Both the position numbers and the translations under genes were made by a program. The notes under the pieces were generated by a model. The model was given only the letters and a program-made list of their open reading frames with translations, was not told where the DNA came from and searched no databases. From positions 1 to 50,323 of the forward strand of contig SVQC01000009.1 in assembly GCA_015065585.1 (NCBI GenBank): a stretch of 50,323 nucleotides of DNA, in the 5' to 3' direction. Origin of the DNA: Oscillospiraceae bacterium. GTDB taxonomy: Bacteria; Bacillota; Clostridia; Oscillospirales; Acutalibacteraceae. Below, in pieces: positions 18,824 through 27,142 of the stretch. Positions within the stretch are counted from its first letter, which is position 1, and every line of letters begins with the position of its first letter.

Positions 18824-20086
18824 TTAAAGTTCATTATAAACAATTTTTCCGTTTGAAACGGTAAGTTTGCATCTTCCGTAAACCTTTTTATCTTTAAAGG
18901 GAGTCGCTCTGCCCTTAGATAAGAATTCATCGGGATTTACGGCATATTCTTCATTTAGGTCAAAAACCGTAATATTAGCCGGCTCACCCTCCCTTATTCC
19001 TACATTAAGGTTAAATCGTCGTCCTGCATTAAAGGTTAGCAGTTCGGTTAATTTCTTAAGTGAAATTACGTCTTTTTTAACAAGCTCTGTATATAAAACC
19101 GCAAAAGCAGTTTCAAGACCAACAACACCCATAAGACTGTCCTTTAAGCCGCTGGATTTTTCTTCCGCAGAATGAGGAGCGTGGTCGGTAGCTATCATAT
19201 CAATAGTGCCGTCCTTAATACCCTCAATAAGAGCCAGTCTGTCTTCCTCGCTTCTTATGGGCGGATTCATTTTAAATCTTCCGTCATTTTCTATCATTTC
19301 ATCATTTAAGGTCAGATAATGAGGACCCGTTTCACAGGTTATATCCACACCTTCTGCTTTAGCTTTCCTTATAAGCTCTACGCTTTCTTTAGCTGAAACG
19401 TGGCACACATGGTATTTACAGCCGCTTTTCTTCAATAGCTCAATATCCCTTTTAATAGGACCCCACTCACTCTCGGAGCATATACCCTTATGGCCGTTTT
19501 TCTTAGCATAAACGCCGTCGTGTATATAACCGCCCTTTAAAAGAGAATTATCTTCACAGTGTGCCACTATGATTTTATTGAGTTTTTTAGCCCTTTCCAT
19601 TGCAGAAAGCATTAGCTCTCTGCTTTGTACTCCCCTGCCGTCATCGGAAAAACCACAGACCTTATCAGCCATGTCTTCCATATCCGACAGGCTTTCACCA
19701 TTTTGTCCTACCGTTATAGTGCCGTAAGGAACAACGTTTATAAGGGCATCTTTTTTTATAATATCAAGCTGATTTTTAAGATTTTGGAGAGAATCAGGAC
19801 AAGGTTTTAAATTCGGCATACTAAAGACGGTAGTATATCCTCCTCTAGCCGCCGCAGCAGTACCGCTTTTTATGGTCTCTTTATAAAAAAAACCCGGTTC
19901 TCGAAGATGAACGTGAACATCAACGAAACCGGAAAAAACAGTAAGACCGTCTAAATCAATAACCTTTGCGGAATTTGAAAATAAGTTTTTTCCAACAGCC
20001 TTTATAATACCGTCGGAAATAATAAGGTCTTGTTTTTCGAAAGCGCCGTTTTCAAAAACCATCGCATTTTTAAGCAGCATACACAT
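18824..20086 (-). CDS. pyrC: Dihydroorotase
   Basis: The 420-residue amidohydrolase closes carbamoyl-aspartate to dihydroorotate. The metal-binding motif VDVHVHLREPGF is near residue 56, with later His ligands (AHCEDN near 180, CHVSAKES near 226) and IATDHAPHS near 300. It is a type I enzyme and the first gene of the operon. RBS GGAGG lies nine bases before ATG 20086; an alternative ATG lies two codons later. Confidence 0.96.
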   Translation of the reverse strand: MCMLLKNAMVFENGAFEKQDLIISDGIIKAVGKNLFSNSAKVIDLDGLTVFSGFVDVHVHLREPGFFYKETIKSGTAAAARGGYTTVFSMPNLKPCPDSLQNLKNQLDIIKKDALINVVPYGTITVGQNGESLSDMEDMADKVCGFSDDGRGVQSRELMLSAMERAKKLNKIIVAHCEDNSLLKGGYIHDGVYAKKNGHKGICSESEWGPIKRDIELLKKSGCKYHVCHVSAKESVELIRKAKAEGVDITCETGPHYLTLNDEMIENDGRFKMNPPIRSEEDRLALIEGIKDGTIDMIATDHAPHSAEEKSSGLKDSLMGVVGLETAFAVLYTELVKKDVISLKKLTELLTFNAGRRFNLNVGIREGEPANITVFDLNEEYAVNPDEFLSKGRATPFKDKKVYGRCKLTVSNGKIVYNEL

Positions 20087-20200
20087 AAAACAAGTCCTCC
20101 ATTACAAAAAAATAACCCCGCCAACAGACAGGAAACACATAAAATATAGCCAACAATTTACTATGAGGGCAAACCGGAGTGAACCCCATCGGTTTTCATT
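20087..20200 (-). promoter_or_regulatory. Structured 5' leader of the pyr operon
   Basis: About 113 bases separate the expected transcription start (near 20200) from pyrC. AAACCG and CGGTTT can pair around ATGGGGTTCACTC, flanked by ATGA and TCAT; a competing pairing of ATGGGG with CCCTCAT is possible. TGTTGGC occurs twice, and GGCGGGG followed by TTATTTTTTTG lies just before the RBS. I see no PyrR binding loop. A 12-codon ORF (MKTDGVHSGLPS) starts at 20199, almost at the predicted RNA 5' end. A regulatory role is inference. Confidence 0.4.
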
Positions 20201-20206
20201 TGAATT

Positions 20207-20235
20207 ATCATACCACAAACCCGCATAATTGTCAA
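20207..20235 (-). promoter_or_regulatory. Promoter of the pyr operon
   Basis: On the minus strand: TTGACA (20235-20230), 17-base spacer, TATGAT (20212-20207). This is a near-consensus housekeeping promoter. Confidence 0.9.
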
Positions 20236-20339
20236 GAAAAACTAGGTATAAATAGTCCTTAAATTCATAATTTTTTAATACATAAGCACAGGTTATATGA
20301 TATATTATAAATGCAAGTAACTATGAAAGGATGTTTTTT

Positions 20340-20750
20340 ATGTTTTATAAATTTAAAAATATGCTTTACCGCTTTATGTACGGAAGATACGGTAACGACA
20401 GCCTTAATAATTTTATTTTTATTCTTTATCTTGTTTTGGCGGTTCTTAATATTTTTATAGGAAGCTATCTTATTTATATTTTTGCCACTTTTTTAATTTT
20501 AATTTCTTTTTTCAGAATGTTATCAAGAAATATAAATAAGCGTTCTGCCGAAAACCGTAAATTTTTAAATATAAAAAGCAAAGCAGTCAGTTACTTTTCC
20601 TTACTTAAAAGACGTTTTAATGAACGAAAAATTTACGTTTATAAAAAATGTCCTTACTGCAAAGCTATTTTGCGCCTTCCACGCAAAAAAGGAAAACATA
20701 CCTGTAACTGTCCTAAGTGCTATAAAAGCTTTAAAATGAGAGTTTACTGA
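20340..20750 (+). CDS. Small membrane protein with C-terminal zinc ribbon
   Basis: The 136-residue protein has two adjacent hydrophobic segments (FIFILYLVLAVLNIFIG and IFATFLILISFF, near residues 25-60), a basic linker, and a zinc ribbon CPYCKAILRLPRKKGKHTC…CPKC at about 104-129. I chose ATG 20340, nine bases after AAAGG; an ATG at 20331 overlaps the RBS. The family is common in Clostridia; its role is unknown. Confidence 0.75.
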   Translation: MFYKFKNMLYRFMYGRYGNDSLNNFIFILYLVLAVLNIFIGSYLIYIFATFLILISFFRMLSRNINKRSAENRKFLNIKSKAVSYFSLLKRRFNERKIYVYKKCPYCKAILRLPRKKGKHTCNCPKCYKSFKMRVY

Positions 20751-20835
20751 TTTTTTATTGCAAAAATTAAGTATACGTACTATAATAATAGAAAAAATAA
20801 CCTTTAGAGAATCTTTATAAGAGGAAGTAATTATA

Positions 20836-21180
20836 ATGGACAATAAAATTTCCGAAATTATAGGAACTGCCGCCGATAAGGCAATCTATGCCCTTAAAGA
20901 AAATTCGGTTTTCGGCGACCCAATCACCGTTGACGGTGCTATGATTATACCCGTATTTTCTCTATCCTTTGGTTTTGGCGGAGGCGCTTTTGACGGTGCT
21001 GATAAGAAGAAAGATGATTCCGTCGCAGGCGGCGCAGGTGCGGGAGTTACGAAAAAACCCGTTTCCTATATAGTGGTGAAAGACGGCGAGGTTTCTGTTC
21101 TTTCCGCTGGTGACAGCGAAAAAAACGGTATAGTTGATAAGGTTTTTCAATTCATAAAGTACAGAGGTAAAAAGCAATGA
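20836..21180 (+). CDS. gerW: GerW/YtfJ family sporulation protein
   Basis: The 114-residue protein has the YtfJ pattern: ENSVFGDPITVDGAMIIPVF near residues 21-40, a glycine-rich GFGFGGGAF loop, and VSYIVVKDGEV near 75. In Bacillus, GerW is a forespore-made protein needed for germination with L-alanine. Its presence supports a spore-forming host. RBS GAGGA precedes the ATG, and its stop overlaps the ATG of the next gene. Confidence 0.9.
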   Translation: MDNKISEIIGTAADKAIYALKENSVFGDPITVDGAMIIPVFSLSFGFGGGAFDGADKKKDDSVAGGAGAGVTKKPVSYIVVKDGEVSVLSAGDSEKNGIVDKVFQFIKYRGKKQ

Positions 21181-21674
21181 AAAAAAGTACAAGACTTATA
21201 GTACTTTCATCACTTTTCGCTGCCCTTACTTTTATAGCCACATATATAAGCATTCCCCTGCCTCTTGGCGGATATGTTAATCTGGGTGACTGTTTCGTAA
21301 TCCTATCAGGCATTATTTTAGGTCCTATCGGTATAGCTGCGGCTGCTATCGGCAGCAGTATTTGCGACCTTGTTGTCGGTTATGCCGTTTACATACCCGC
21401 AACCGCTATTATAAAAGCACTTATGACATTTGTAGTTTATATATTTACCAAAACTAAATACACGAAATCCCGTCATATTTTATCCTCTATTATAGCAGAG
21501 GCTGTTATGGTTGCAGGTTATCTGTTTTACGAATGGGTATTTATAGGTCTTGGCAGCGCGGCAATTATGTCAGTCCCCTACAACTGTCTCCAAGGCGTTA
21601 CCGGTATAATTACCTCGTTTATTCTCTACGCCGTTTTAGAAAAAACGGGCATTATTAAGAGGATGAAATTATGA
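21177..21674 (+). CDS. ECF transporter S component
   Basis: This 165-residue membrane protein has about five to six hydrophobic segments and the S-component pattern with a first helix LIVLSSLFAALTFIATYI, then LPLGGYVNLGDCFVILSG and a GPIGIAAAAIGSSICDL segment. S components bind a vitamin or other micronutrient and use shared energising subunits, which are not in this window. The substrate cannot be assigned. It overlaps gerW by four bases (ATGA) and the next gene likewise, so the three genes are coupled. Confidence 0.85.
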   Translation: MKKSTRLIVLSSLFAALTFIATYISIPLPLGGYVNLGDCFVILSGIILGPIGIAAAAIGSSICDLVVGYAVYIPATAIIKALMTFVVYIFTKTKYTKSRHILSSIIAEAVMVAGYLFYEWVFIGLGSAAIMSVPYNCLQGVTGIITSFILYAVLEKTGIIKRMKL

Positions 21675-22045
21675 GCTTAGTCAAGTCCCCTATTTATGTA
21701 AAAGAACCTACCGACCTACAGTGCGGACAGGCAGTTCTGGCTATGCTAACGGGGCTTCCTATTGAGGAAATTATAAAAATATGCTCTACTGATAAGGAAA
21801 CCACCTTAAAACAAATGAAAGAAACCCTTGCAAAAAGTGGGATTTCTTTATCAAAAGAACGAAAAGAAGCAAAAGCAAAAGAAGAACTACCCGAAATAGC
21901 GTTACTCAGCCTTGAAACTCCTAGGTGTTGGCATTGGTCCCTTTACTTTAAAGGAACTTTTTACGACCCTGAGCACGGAGTTATGAGTGACTTTCCTTTG
22001 TGCAACAGAAAATATTATTGGCAAATAGAAAACAGCAATCATTGA
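21671..22045 (+). CDS. C39-like/papain-like cysteine peptidase domain protein
   Basis: The 124-residue protein is mostly a single C39-like domain: DLQCGQAVLAMLTG (catalytic-type Cys near residue 18) and a later CWHWSLYFKG (His near 87) followed by FYDPEHG, the Asp/Asn region. There is no signal peptide and no ABC transporter fusion, so it is not a complete bacteriocin-processing exporter. Such short stand-alone C39-like proteins are common and mostly uncharacterised. Its start overlaps the ECF gene stop (ATGA). Confidence 0.75.
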   Translation: MSLVKSPIYVKEPTDLQCGQAVLAMLTGLPIEEIIKICSTDKETTLKQMKETLAKSGISLSKERKEAKAKEELPEIALLSLETPRCWHWSLYFKGTFYDPEHGVMSDFPLCNRKYYWQIENSNH

Positions 22046-22060
22046 TTGCTGTTTTATTGT
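22029..22060. terminator. Bidirectional terminator between convergent genes
   Basis: AAAACAGCAATCA pairs with TGATTGCTGTTTT. It overlaps the stop codons of both the C39-like gene (plus) and the glycosyltransferase gene (minus), with T-rich runs on both sides. Confidence 0.8.
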
Positions 22061-22773
22061 TTTATTTTAAGGTCTTCGCCTTGCTCTTTAGTAAGATATC
22101 CTCTCTTTATCATACAATCTATTACCTGATGCTGTCGCTCAATTGTCAAATAAGTATTATTATCGGGAGAATATACCGATGGTGCGTTGGGAACACCCGC
22201 AAGTATAGTTGCCTGCTCATCGGTAAGACTTTTAGGCTCTACACCGTAATAACCTATAGAAGCATCATAAATACAGTAATAACCGCTTCCAAAGAAAATA
22301 TTATTTACATAAAACTCAAAAATTTCGTCCTTATCATAGTGCTTTTCAAGTTCTATCGCCATAAACATTTCGGCAACCTTACGGGTGAGAGTTTTTTCTT
22401 GGGTAAAATAAAGATTTTTTGCAACCTGCTGTGTTATGGTGCTTCCGCCCATAACAAGCTCTTTTTTTCTGAAATTAGTAACTATTGCTCTTGTAAGCGA
22501 GGAAAAACTAATCGCGCCGTGGTTGTAAAAATTATGGTCCTCAACTGCTATAACAGCATTGATATATGTTTGACTAAGGTCGTCTTTTTTAACAAAATTG
22601 TCCCTTGAGGTAATTTCGGAAATCTTGGTTTCTATTGGGGTTTCTTTTATAGCGTTTTTATATTCTTTATACCCCAGAATACCGTAATATCCGCAAAAAC
22701 AGGTAGCCGTTATTATCAAAATCACAAAAACAGTAGCAAGAGTTTTTACGAGAAACTTAAAGAACTTTTTCAT
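22054..22773 (-). CDS. mtgA: Monofunctional peptidoglycan glycosyltransferase (GT51)
   Basis: The 239-residue protein has an N-terminal membrane anchor (residues 9-30) and a GT51 domain. The catalytic AVEDHNFYNHG holds the Glu near residue 80, then GGSTITQQVAKNLYF near 128, KVAEMFMAIELEKHY near 151 and YVNNIFFGSGYYCIYDAS near 176. There is no penicillin-binding domain, so it polymerises lipid II into glycan only. ATG 22773 follows the greA stop by one base (TAATATG) with weak RBS support, suggesting reinitiation; an in-frame ATG at 22806 is possible. Confidence 0.88.
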   Translation of the reverse strand: MKKFFKFLVKTLATVFVILIITATCFCGYYGILGYKEYKNAIKETPIETKISEITSRDNFVKKDDLSQTYINAVIAVEDHNFYNHGAISFSSLTRAIVTNFRKKELVMGGSTITQQVAKNLYFTQEKTLTRKVAEMFMAIELEKHYDKDEIFEFYVNNIFFGSGYYCIYDASIGYYGVEPKSLTDEQATILAGVPNAPSVYSPDNNTYLTIERQHQVIDCMIKRGYLTKEQGEDLKIKQ

Positions 22774-22774
22774 A

Positions 22775-23278
22775 TTAATATTTACGGATAGAAAGGCCTC
22801 CGTCATCTTCTCCTTTTTCTATTTTTCGTATAACGACGTCATAACCGTCACCTGCTTCTACCCTTACCTTATCGCCCACCTTTTTACCGAAAAGAGCCAT
22901 TCCCAAAGGTGATTCTTTGCTGATTATATTCATAAGGGCGTCATGGCGCATTGTGGTTACAATCATAACCGTTTCTTCTTCGTTATCTTCCTCTATATAG
23001 TAGGTAACCTTATCAAAAAGTCCTACCTCGTCTTCAGCCGACTTATCCTCAATTATAACCGCCGTTTTTATCATATTATTTAAAAATCTGATGCGGCTTT
23101 CGTTTTTTCCACGTTCCTGCTTAGCGGCTTTATATTCAAAATTTTCACTTAAATCACCGTGACTTCGCGCAAATTTGACCTCCTCTAAAATCTGAGGACG
23201 TAAAACGCCGATACGGTACTCAAGTTCCTCTTTCATTTTTTCTATATCTTTTTGTGTCAGTTCATTATGCAAAATCAT
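22775..23278 (-). CDS. greA: Transcript cleavage factor GreA
   Basis: At about 167 residues it has the GreA N-terminal coiled coil with HGDLSENFEYKAAKQERGKNE at about 40-60 (acidic tip DLSEN) and a C-terminal FKBP-like domain ending in SPLGMALFGKKVGD, near residue 132. GreA rescues backtracked RNA polymerase. ATG 23278 is chosen; a GTG lies directly before it. It is coupled to the downstream glycosyltransferase. Confidence 0.93.
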   Translation of the reverse strand: MILHNELTQKDIEKMKEELEYRIGVLRPQILEEVKFARSHGDLSENFEYKAAKQERGKNESRIRFLNNMIKTAVIIEDKSAEDEVGLFDKVTYYIEEDNEEETVMIVTTMRHDALMNIISKESPLGMALFGKKVGDKVRVEAGDGYDVVIRKIEKGEDDGGLSIRKY

Positions 23279-23322
23279 CACTCTTTTCTACTCATAATTA
23301 TATCTTACTTTCAAAAAATATG

Positions 23323-23351
23323 CAATAAAAAAGCGGTGATAACACCGCTTT
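23323..23351 (-). terminator. Terminator of the opp operon
   Basis: AAAGCGGTG pairs with CACCGCTTT around a four-base loop and is followed on the minus strand by TTTTTATT. The oppF stop codon overlaps it. Confidence 0.9.
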
Positions 23352-24306
23352 ATATTTTTATACAACTGACAAAATGTCCTTCTTCTACTTCCTTTAATTC
23401 ACAAATGCTGTCTCCGCATTTTTCATCACAGTTAAAGCATCTGTTATAAAAAGGACAACCCTTTATTTCATCTGCAGGGCTTGGAAGGTCACCCGTAAGG
23501 ACGATTCTGTTTTCACGTTCTTTCTTACCTGCAATTGGTATAGCTGAAATAAGAGCCTTTGTATACGGATGGAGAGGATTTTCAAAAATCTGTTCTGAAG
23601 TACCTATTTCTACTGCTCTTCCGAGGTACATAACCACAATTCTGTCACACATATGCTTTACAACAGATAAGTTATGGGAAATAAAAAGATAGGTAAGACT
23701 GTACTTGTTTTTGAGTTCCTTAAGCAAATTAAGTATCTGTGCCTGAACGGATACGTCAAGGGCAGAAACCGCCTCGTCACACACGATAAACTCAGGACTT
23801 AATACAAGGCTTCTGGCAATTCCTATTCTCTGCTGCTGACCACCGGAAAATTCATGTGGATAGCGTTCTGCCGCATCGGCAGGAAGTCCTACCGTTTCAA
23901 TCATTTTAATAGCGAGTTCTCTCTTTTCCTGTTTTGACATCTTAACGTTATTTAGCAATGGCTCCATAACAATATCTATGATTTTAAGTCGGGGATTAAG
24001 AGAGGCAGCGGGGTCCTGAAATACCATCTGAACGTTTTTACGATAATCGTTTTTACCCTGCTTTTTTAGGGAGTTTATATTTTTGCCGTGATAGAAAATT
24101 TCACCGTCTTTTGTATTAAGCAAACCTACGACAGCTTTTCCAAGAGTAGATTTACCGCAACCCGATTCGCCTACAAGGCCGACAGTTTCTCCCTTATTTA
24201 CGCTAAAAGTAATACCGTCTACTGCGCGAAGATAGGTCTTTTTAAAACCTGTATTCTGGGGAAAATATACCTTTACATTTTTCAGTTCTATAACAGAATT
24301 ATTCAA
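23350..24306 (-). CDS. oppF: Oligopeptide ABC transporter ATP-binding protein
   Basis: The 318-residue ABC ATPase has Walker A GLVGESGCGKSTLGK near residue 40, signature FSGGQQQRIGIARSLV near 150, Walker B FIVCDEAVSALDVSVQ and the C-terminal oligopeptide extension with a cysteine cluster (CPFYNRCFNCDEKC). It pairs with OppD to power uptake of peptides or related solutes. The start is TTG 24306, six bases after GGAGGGG, which is formed by the last oppD codons. Confidence 0.93.
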   Translation of the reverse strand: MNNSVIELKNVKVYFPQNTGFKKTYLRAVDGITFSVNKGETVGLVGESGCGKSTLGKAVVGLLNTKDGEIFYHGKNINSLKKQGKNDYRKNVQMVFQDPAASLNPRLKIIDIVMEPLLNNVKMSKQEKRELAIKMIETVGLPADAAERYPHEFSGGQQQRIGIARSLVLSPEFIVCDEAVSALDVSVQAQILNLLKELKNKYSLTYLFISHNLSVVKHMCDRIVVMYLGRAVEIGTSEQIFENPLHPYTKALISAIPIAGKKERENRIVLTGDLPSPADEIKGCPFYNRCFNCDEKCGDSICELKEVEEGHFVSCIKI

Positions 24307-25267
24307 CTTTTTCCCCTCCTATGCATCGTACAAGATGTCCTTCTTCTATTTCTCTTAATTCGGGTAATTTCTCTGTGCAATCATTACAGCTTCTTAAACA
24401 TCTATCGGCAAATTTACAGCCACTCGGTAAATCATACAGAGGTGGTACAATGCCGGGGATACTGTAAAGCTCATCAACCTTTTTATCGAGGACGGGAATA
24501 CTTTTTAAAAGGCCTCTTGTGTAAGGATGGGTAGGATTCTCAAATATCTGGTCAATTGTTCCCTGTTCCACAATATTTCCGCAATACATTACAGCAGCGC
24601 GGTCACACATTTCAGATATTACGCCAAGGTCGTGAGAAATCATTATTATAGAAGTGCCATACTTTTCTCTGATTTTCTTCATAAGCTCAAGTATCTGCGC
24701 CTGAATAGTCACGTCAAGAGCAGTAGTAGGCTCGTCTGCTATCAATATTTCGGGAGTGCAGGAAAGAGCAATAGCTATCATTACACGCTGACGCATACCG
24801 CCCGAAAGCGAATTGGGATATTCGTCAACACGCTTTTCTGGCATAGGAATTCCTACAGCTTCAAGAAGCTCTATTGCCTCTTTTCTAGCCTGAGATTTTC
24901 CCATATTCTTATGCACCATCATCGGCTCCATTATCTGCTGACCAATAGTCATAAGAGGATTAAGAGAGGTCATTACGTCCTGAAAAATCATAGCAATTTT
25001 ATTACCGCGTATTTCATTTACCTGCTTTTCACTCATTTTCAGCATATCTTTGCCGTCAAAAAGTATTTCGCCCTCTATTTGCGACTGATTTTTAGGTAAA
25101 AGCCGCATAACAGACATTGCCGTCATACTTTTGCCACAGCCGGATTCACCTACAAGTCCCAAAATTTCGCCTTTTCTAAGTTCTAAATTAACGTTATCAA
25201 CAGCGGTAACGATACCTCTGTCACTAGAAAGTTTGGTGGTTAAATTTTTAATTTCAAGTATATTCAT
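24299..25267 (-). CDS. oppD: Oligopeptide ABC transporter ATP-binding protein
   Basis: The 322-residue ATPase has Walker A GLVGESGCGKSMTAMS near residue 38, signature LSGGMRQRVMIAIAL near 155, Walker B ILIADEPTTALDVTIQ and the C-terminal oligo_HPY region with SGCKFADRCLRSC. It overlaps oppF by eight bases and follows oppC by nine. Confidence 0.93.
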   Translation of the reverse strand: MNILEIKNLTTKLSSDRGIVTAVDNVNLELRKGEILGLVGESGCGKSMTAMSVMRLLPKNQSQIEGEILFDGKDMLKMSEKQVNEIRGNKIAMIFQDVMTSLNPLMTIGQQIMEPMMVHKNMGKSQARKEAIELLEAVGIPMPEKRVDEYPNSLSGGMRQRVMIAIALSCTPEILIADEPTTALDVTIQAQILELMKKIREKYGTSIIMISHDLGVISEMCDRAAVMYCGNIVEQGTIDQIFENPTHPYTRGLLKSIPVLDKKVDELYSIPGIVPPLYDLPSGCKFADRCLRSCNDCTEKLPELREIEEGHLVRCIGGEKVE

Positions 25268-25276
25268 ATTGCACTC

Positions 25277-26101
25277 TCAGTTCTTCTTTTTAGGGTCAAG
25301 CAAATCTCTCAAAGCATCGCCCAACAAATTAATACTAAGTACCACAAGAAATATAGTGAATGTGGGGCTTAAAATATAGGAAATATTTGAATTTATATAC
25401 TTATTTGCATAAAACAGCATGGAACCCCAAGCCGGTGCCGGCGGTTTCAGACCAAGACCCAAAAAGCTCATACCTGCTTCTATAAGAATTGCAGTAGCGG
25501 TAAGCATAGAAAACTGAACGACTACTACCGACATACAGTTTCTAAGTATAGTGTTAAATAAAATATATGGTTTACTTACGCCAGCAACCTTTGCAGCTAA
25601 AACATAGTCCTGTTTCTTTATTGTAAGTACGTTACCACGTACTAGTTTCGCAAATCTTGGAAAACTAACCGCCGATATAGTAAGTATGAGAGAAAATACC
25701 GAAGTTTCAAATATAGTGCTTAAAAGTATAGCCAAGAGTATAGACGGGAAAGACTGAAAAGCGTCCATTATTCGCATAATAATGTTATCAATCACTCCGC
25801 CGTAATAACCCGCTATAAGTCCCAGAGGAACACCTAAAAGTGCCGACAAAAGTGCCGTTCCAAGTCCTACCGAAACAGAACTTCTTGCACCGTAAACAAT
25901 ACGGCAGAAAATATCTCTGCCATATTCGTCTGTGCCTAAAATATGCTCACTGCAGGGATTTAAAAGTTTCTTTTCCATATTCACTTCAAGCGGGTCATAG
26001 GAGGTGAAAAGCGATGGGAAAATTACCATTAGTATAACTACAGCAAGTATAATAAGCGCAAATATTGTCACAAAATTAATTTTACTTTTCTTTTTCAACA
26101 T
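25277..26101 (-). CDS. oppC: Oligopeptide ABC transporter permease
   Basis: The 274-residue permease has about six membrane segments, an N-terminal OppC-type extension (HILGTDEYGRDIFCRIVYG, near residues 51-69) and the EAA-type loop VLAAKVAGVSKPYILFNTIL. ATG 26101 has GGAG eight bases upstream; the in-frame upstream extension overlaps oppB. Confidence 0.92.
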   Translation of the reverse strand: MLKKKSKINFVTIFALIILAVVILMVIFPSLFTSYDPLEVNMEKKLLNPCSEHILGTDEYGRDIFCRIVYGARSSVSVGLGTALLSALLGVPLGLIAGYYGGVIDNIIMRIMDAFQSFPSILLAILLSTIFETSVFSLILTISAVSFPRFAKLVRGNVLTIKKQDYVLAAKVAGVSKPYILFNTILRNCMSVVVVQFSMLTATAILIEAGMSFLGLGLKPPAPAWGSMLFYANKYINSNISYILSPTFTIFLVVLSINLLGDALRDLLDPKKKN

Positions 26102-26105
26102 ATAT

Positions 26106-27071
26106 TTACTCCAACTCAATACGAGGGTCAAGAATTACATAAAGTATATCCATAAGCAAATTGATAAGCACGAAGGCTACCGCTATTACGAGAACAGAAC
26201 CTTGAACAGCAGGATAATCGCGGTTTGCCACCGATTGACAAATATACCATCCAAGCCCTGACCAACCGAAAAGCTGTTCAACAATTACCGTACCGCCAAG
26301 CAGGGTTGCAAATTCAATTCCAACTACGGTAACCAGCGTAGTTGTGATATTTTTAAGTATATATCTTTTATTTACCATTGAAGACGGCAGTCCCTTTGCT
26401 CTTGCAGTTCTGACGTAGTTTGATGTTGCAACCTCCATAGTTTCGCTTCGTACAAAACGGGTCAGCACTGCTATAAGATAAAGGCCGAGGGTCAGTGCCG
26501 GCATAAAAAGAAACTGTATATTCATCATGGGATTTTCCGCAAAAGAAACGTAACCGTTAGCAGGAAGTATATTAAGCTTTACCGATAAAACCACTATAAG
26601 TAAAAGACCGGTACAAAAGCTTGGCATAGCGAGAAAACCCGTAGAAAATACACTTGCTATCTGGTCAATAGGGCTTCCTGATTTTATACCTGAAATTATA
26701 CCGAGAGGTATCGAAATAATAACGGCAAATATAATAGAAACTATTATAAGCTCAACGCTGACCGCAAGCTTTTCCATTACTATTTCGGTAACCGAGGCAC
26801 CGTTTCTAAGTGACACGCCAAGATTGCCTTTAAGACAATCTTTAAGCCATATACCGTACTGAACAGGCAGAGGCTTATCAAGGCCCATTTCCGCTTCTAT
26901 TCGTGCAACGTTCTCAGCCGAGTAATCACCGTAAGGACCGATTCTGCTCTGTACGGGGTCACCGGGAGAAAGACGCACTATAACGAAAATCATAACCGTA
27001 ACTATAAATAATACGGCTATGGACATTAAAAGACGGCGGCATATATATTTTAACGTCGAAGTAAAACGCAT
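26106..27071 (-). CDS. oppB: Oligopeptide ABC transporter permease
   Basis: The 321-residue permease opens with RRLLMSIAVLFIVTVMIFVI, then LSPGDPV, the usual OppB start, and has about six membrane segments with the EAA loop YVRTARAKGLPSSMVNKRYI. ATG 27071 has AAAGGAG upstream. It is separated from the binding-protein gene by a 71-base gap that holds a hairpin (27100-27126). Confidence 0.92.
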   Translation of the reverse strand: MRFTSTLKYICRRLLMSIAVLFIVTVMIFVIVRLSPGDPVQSRIGPYGDYSAENVARIEAEMGLDKPLPVQYGIWLKDCLKGNLGVSLRNGASVTEIVMEKLAVSVELIIVSIIFAVIISIPLGIISGIKSGSPIDQIASVFSTGFLAMPSFCTGLLLIVVLSVKLNILPANGYVSFAENPMMNIQFLFMPALTLGLYLIAVLTRFVRSETMEVATSNYVRTARAKGLPSSMVNKRYILKNITTTLVTVVGIEFATLLGGTVIVEQLFGWSGLGWYICQSVANRDYPAVQGSVLVIAVAFVLINLLMDILYVILDPRIELE

Positions 27072-27099
27072 TAATTTTTCTCCTTTAAAACCTAGCAAA

Positions 27100-27126
27100 G
27101 CTGCCCGAGTTTTTTACTCAGGCAGC
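27100..27126 (-). terminator. Hairpin between binding-protein and oppB genes
   Basis: GCTGCCTGAGT and ACTCGGGCAGC pair around AAAAA on the minus strand with one G-T pair. No strong T-run follows, so it is more likely a partial terminator or mRNA-stabilising hairpin that keeps the binding protein more abundant than the permease. Confidence 0.6.
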
Positions 27127-27142
27127 AAAATTTTAAATTTAC

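Noticed and set aside
20087..20200. PyrR-binding attenuator
   Set aside because: The characteristic PyrR binding loop is not visible and no pyrR gene lies in the operon.
27100..27126. Full terminator splitting the opp operon
   Set aside because: The hairpin lacks a strong T-run on the minus strand and the permease genes follow without another clear promoter, so read-through is more likely.
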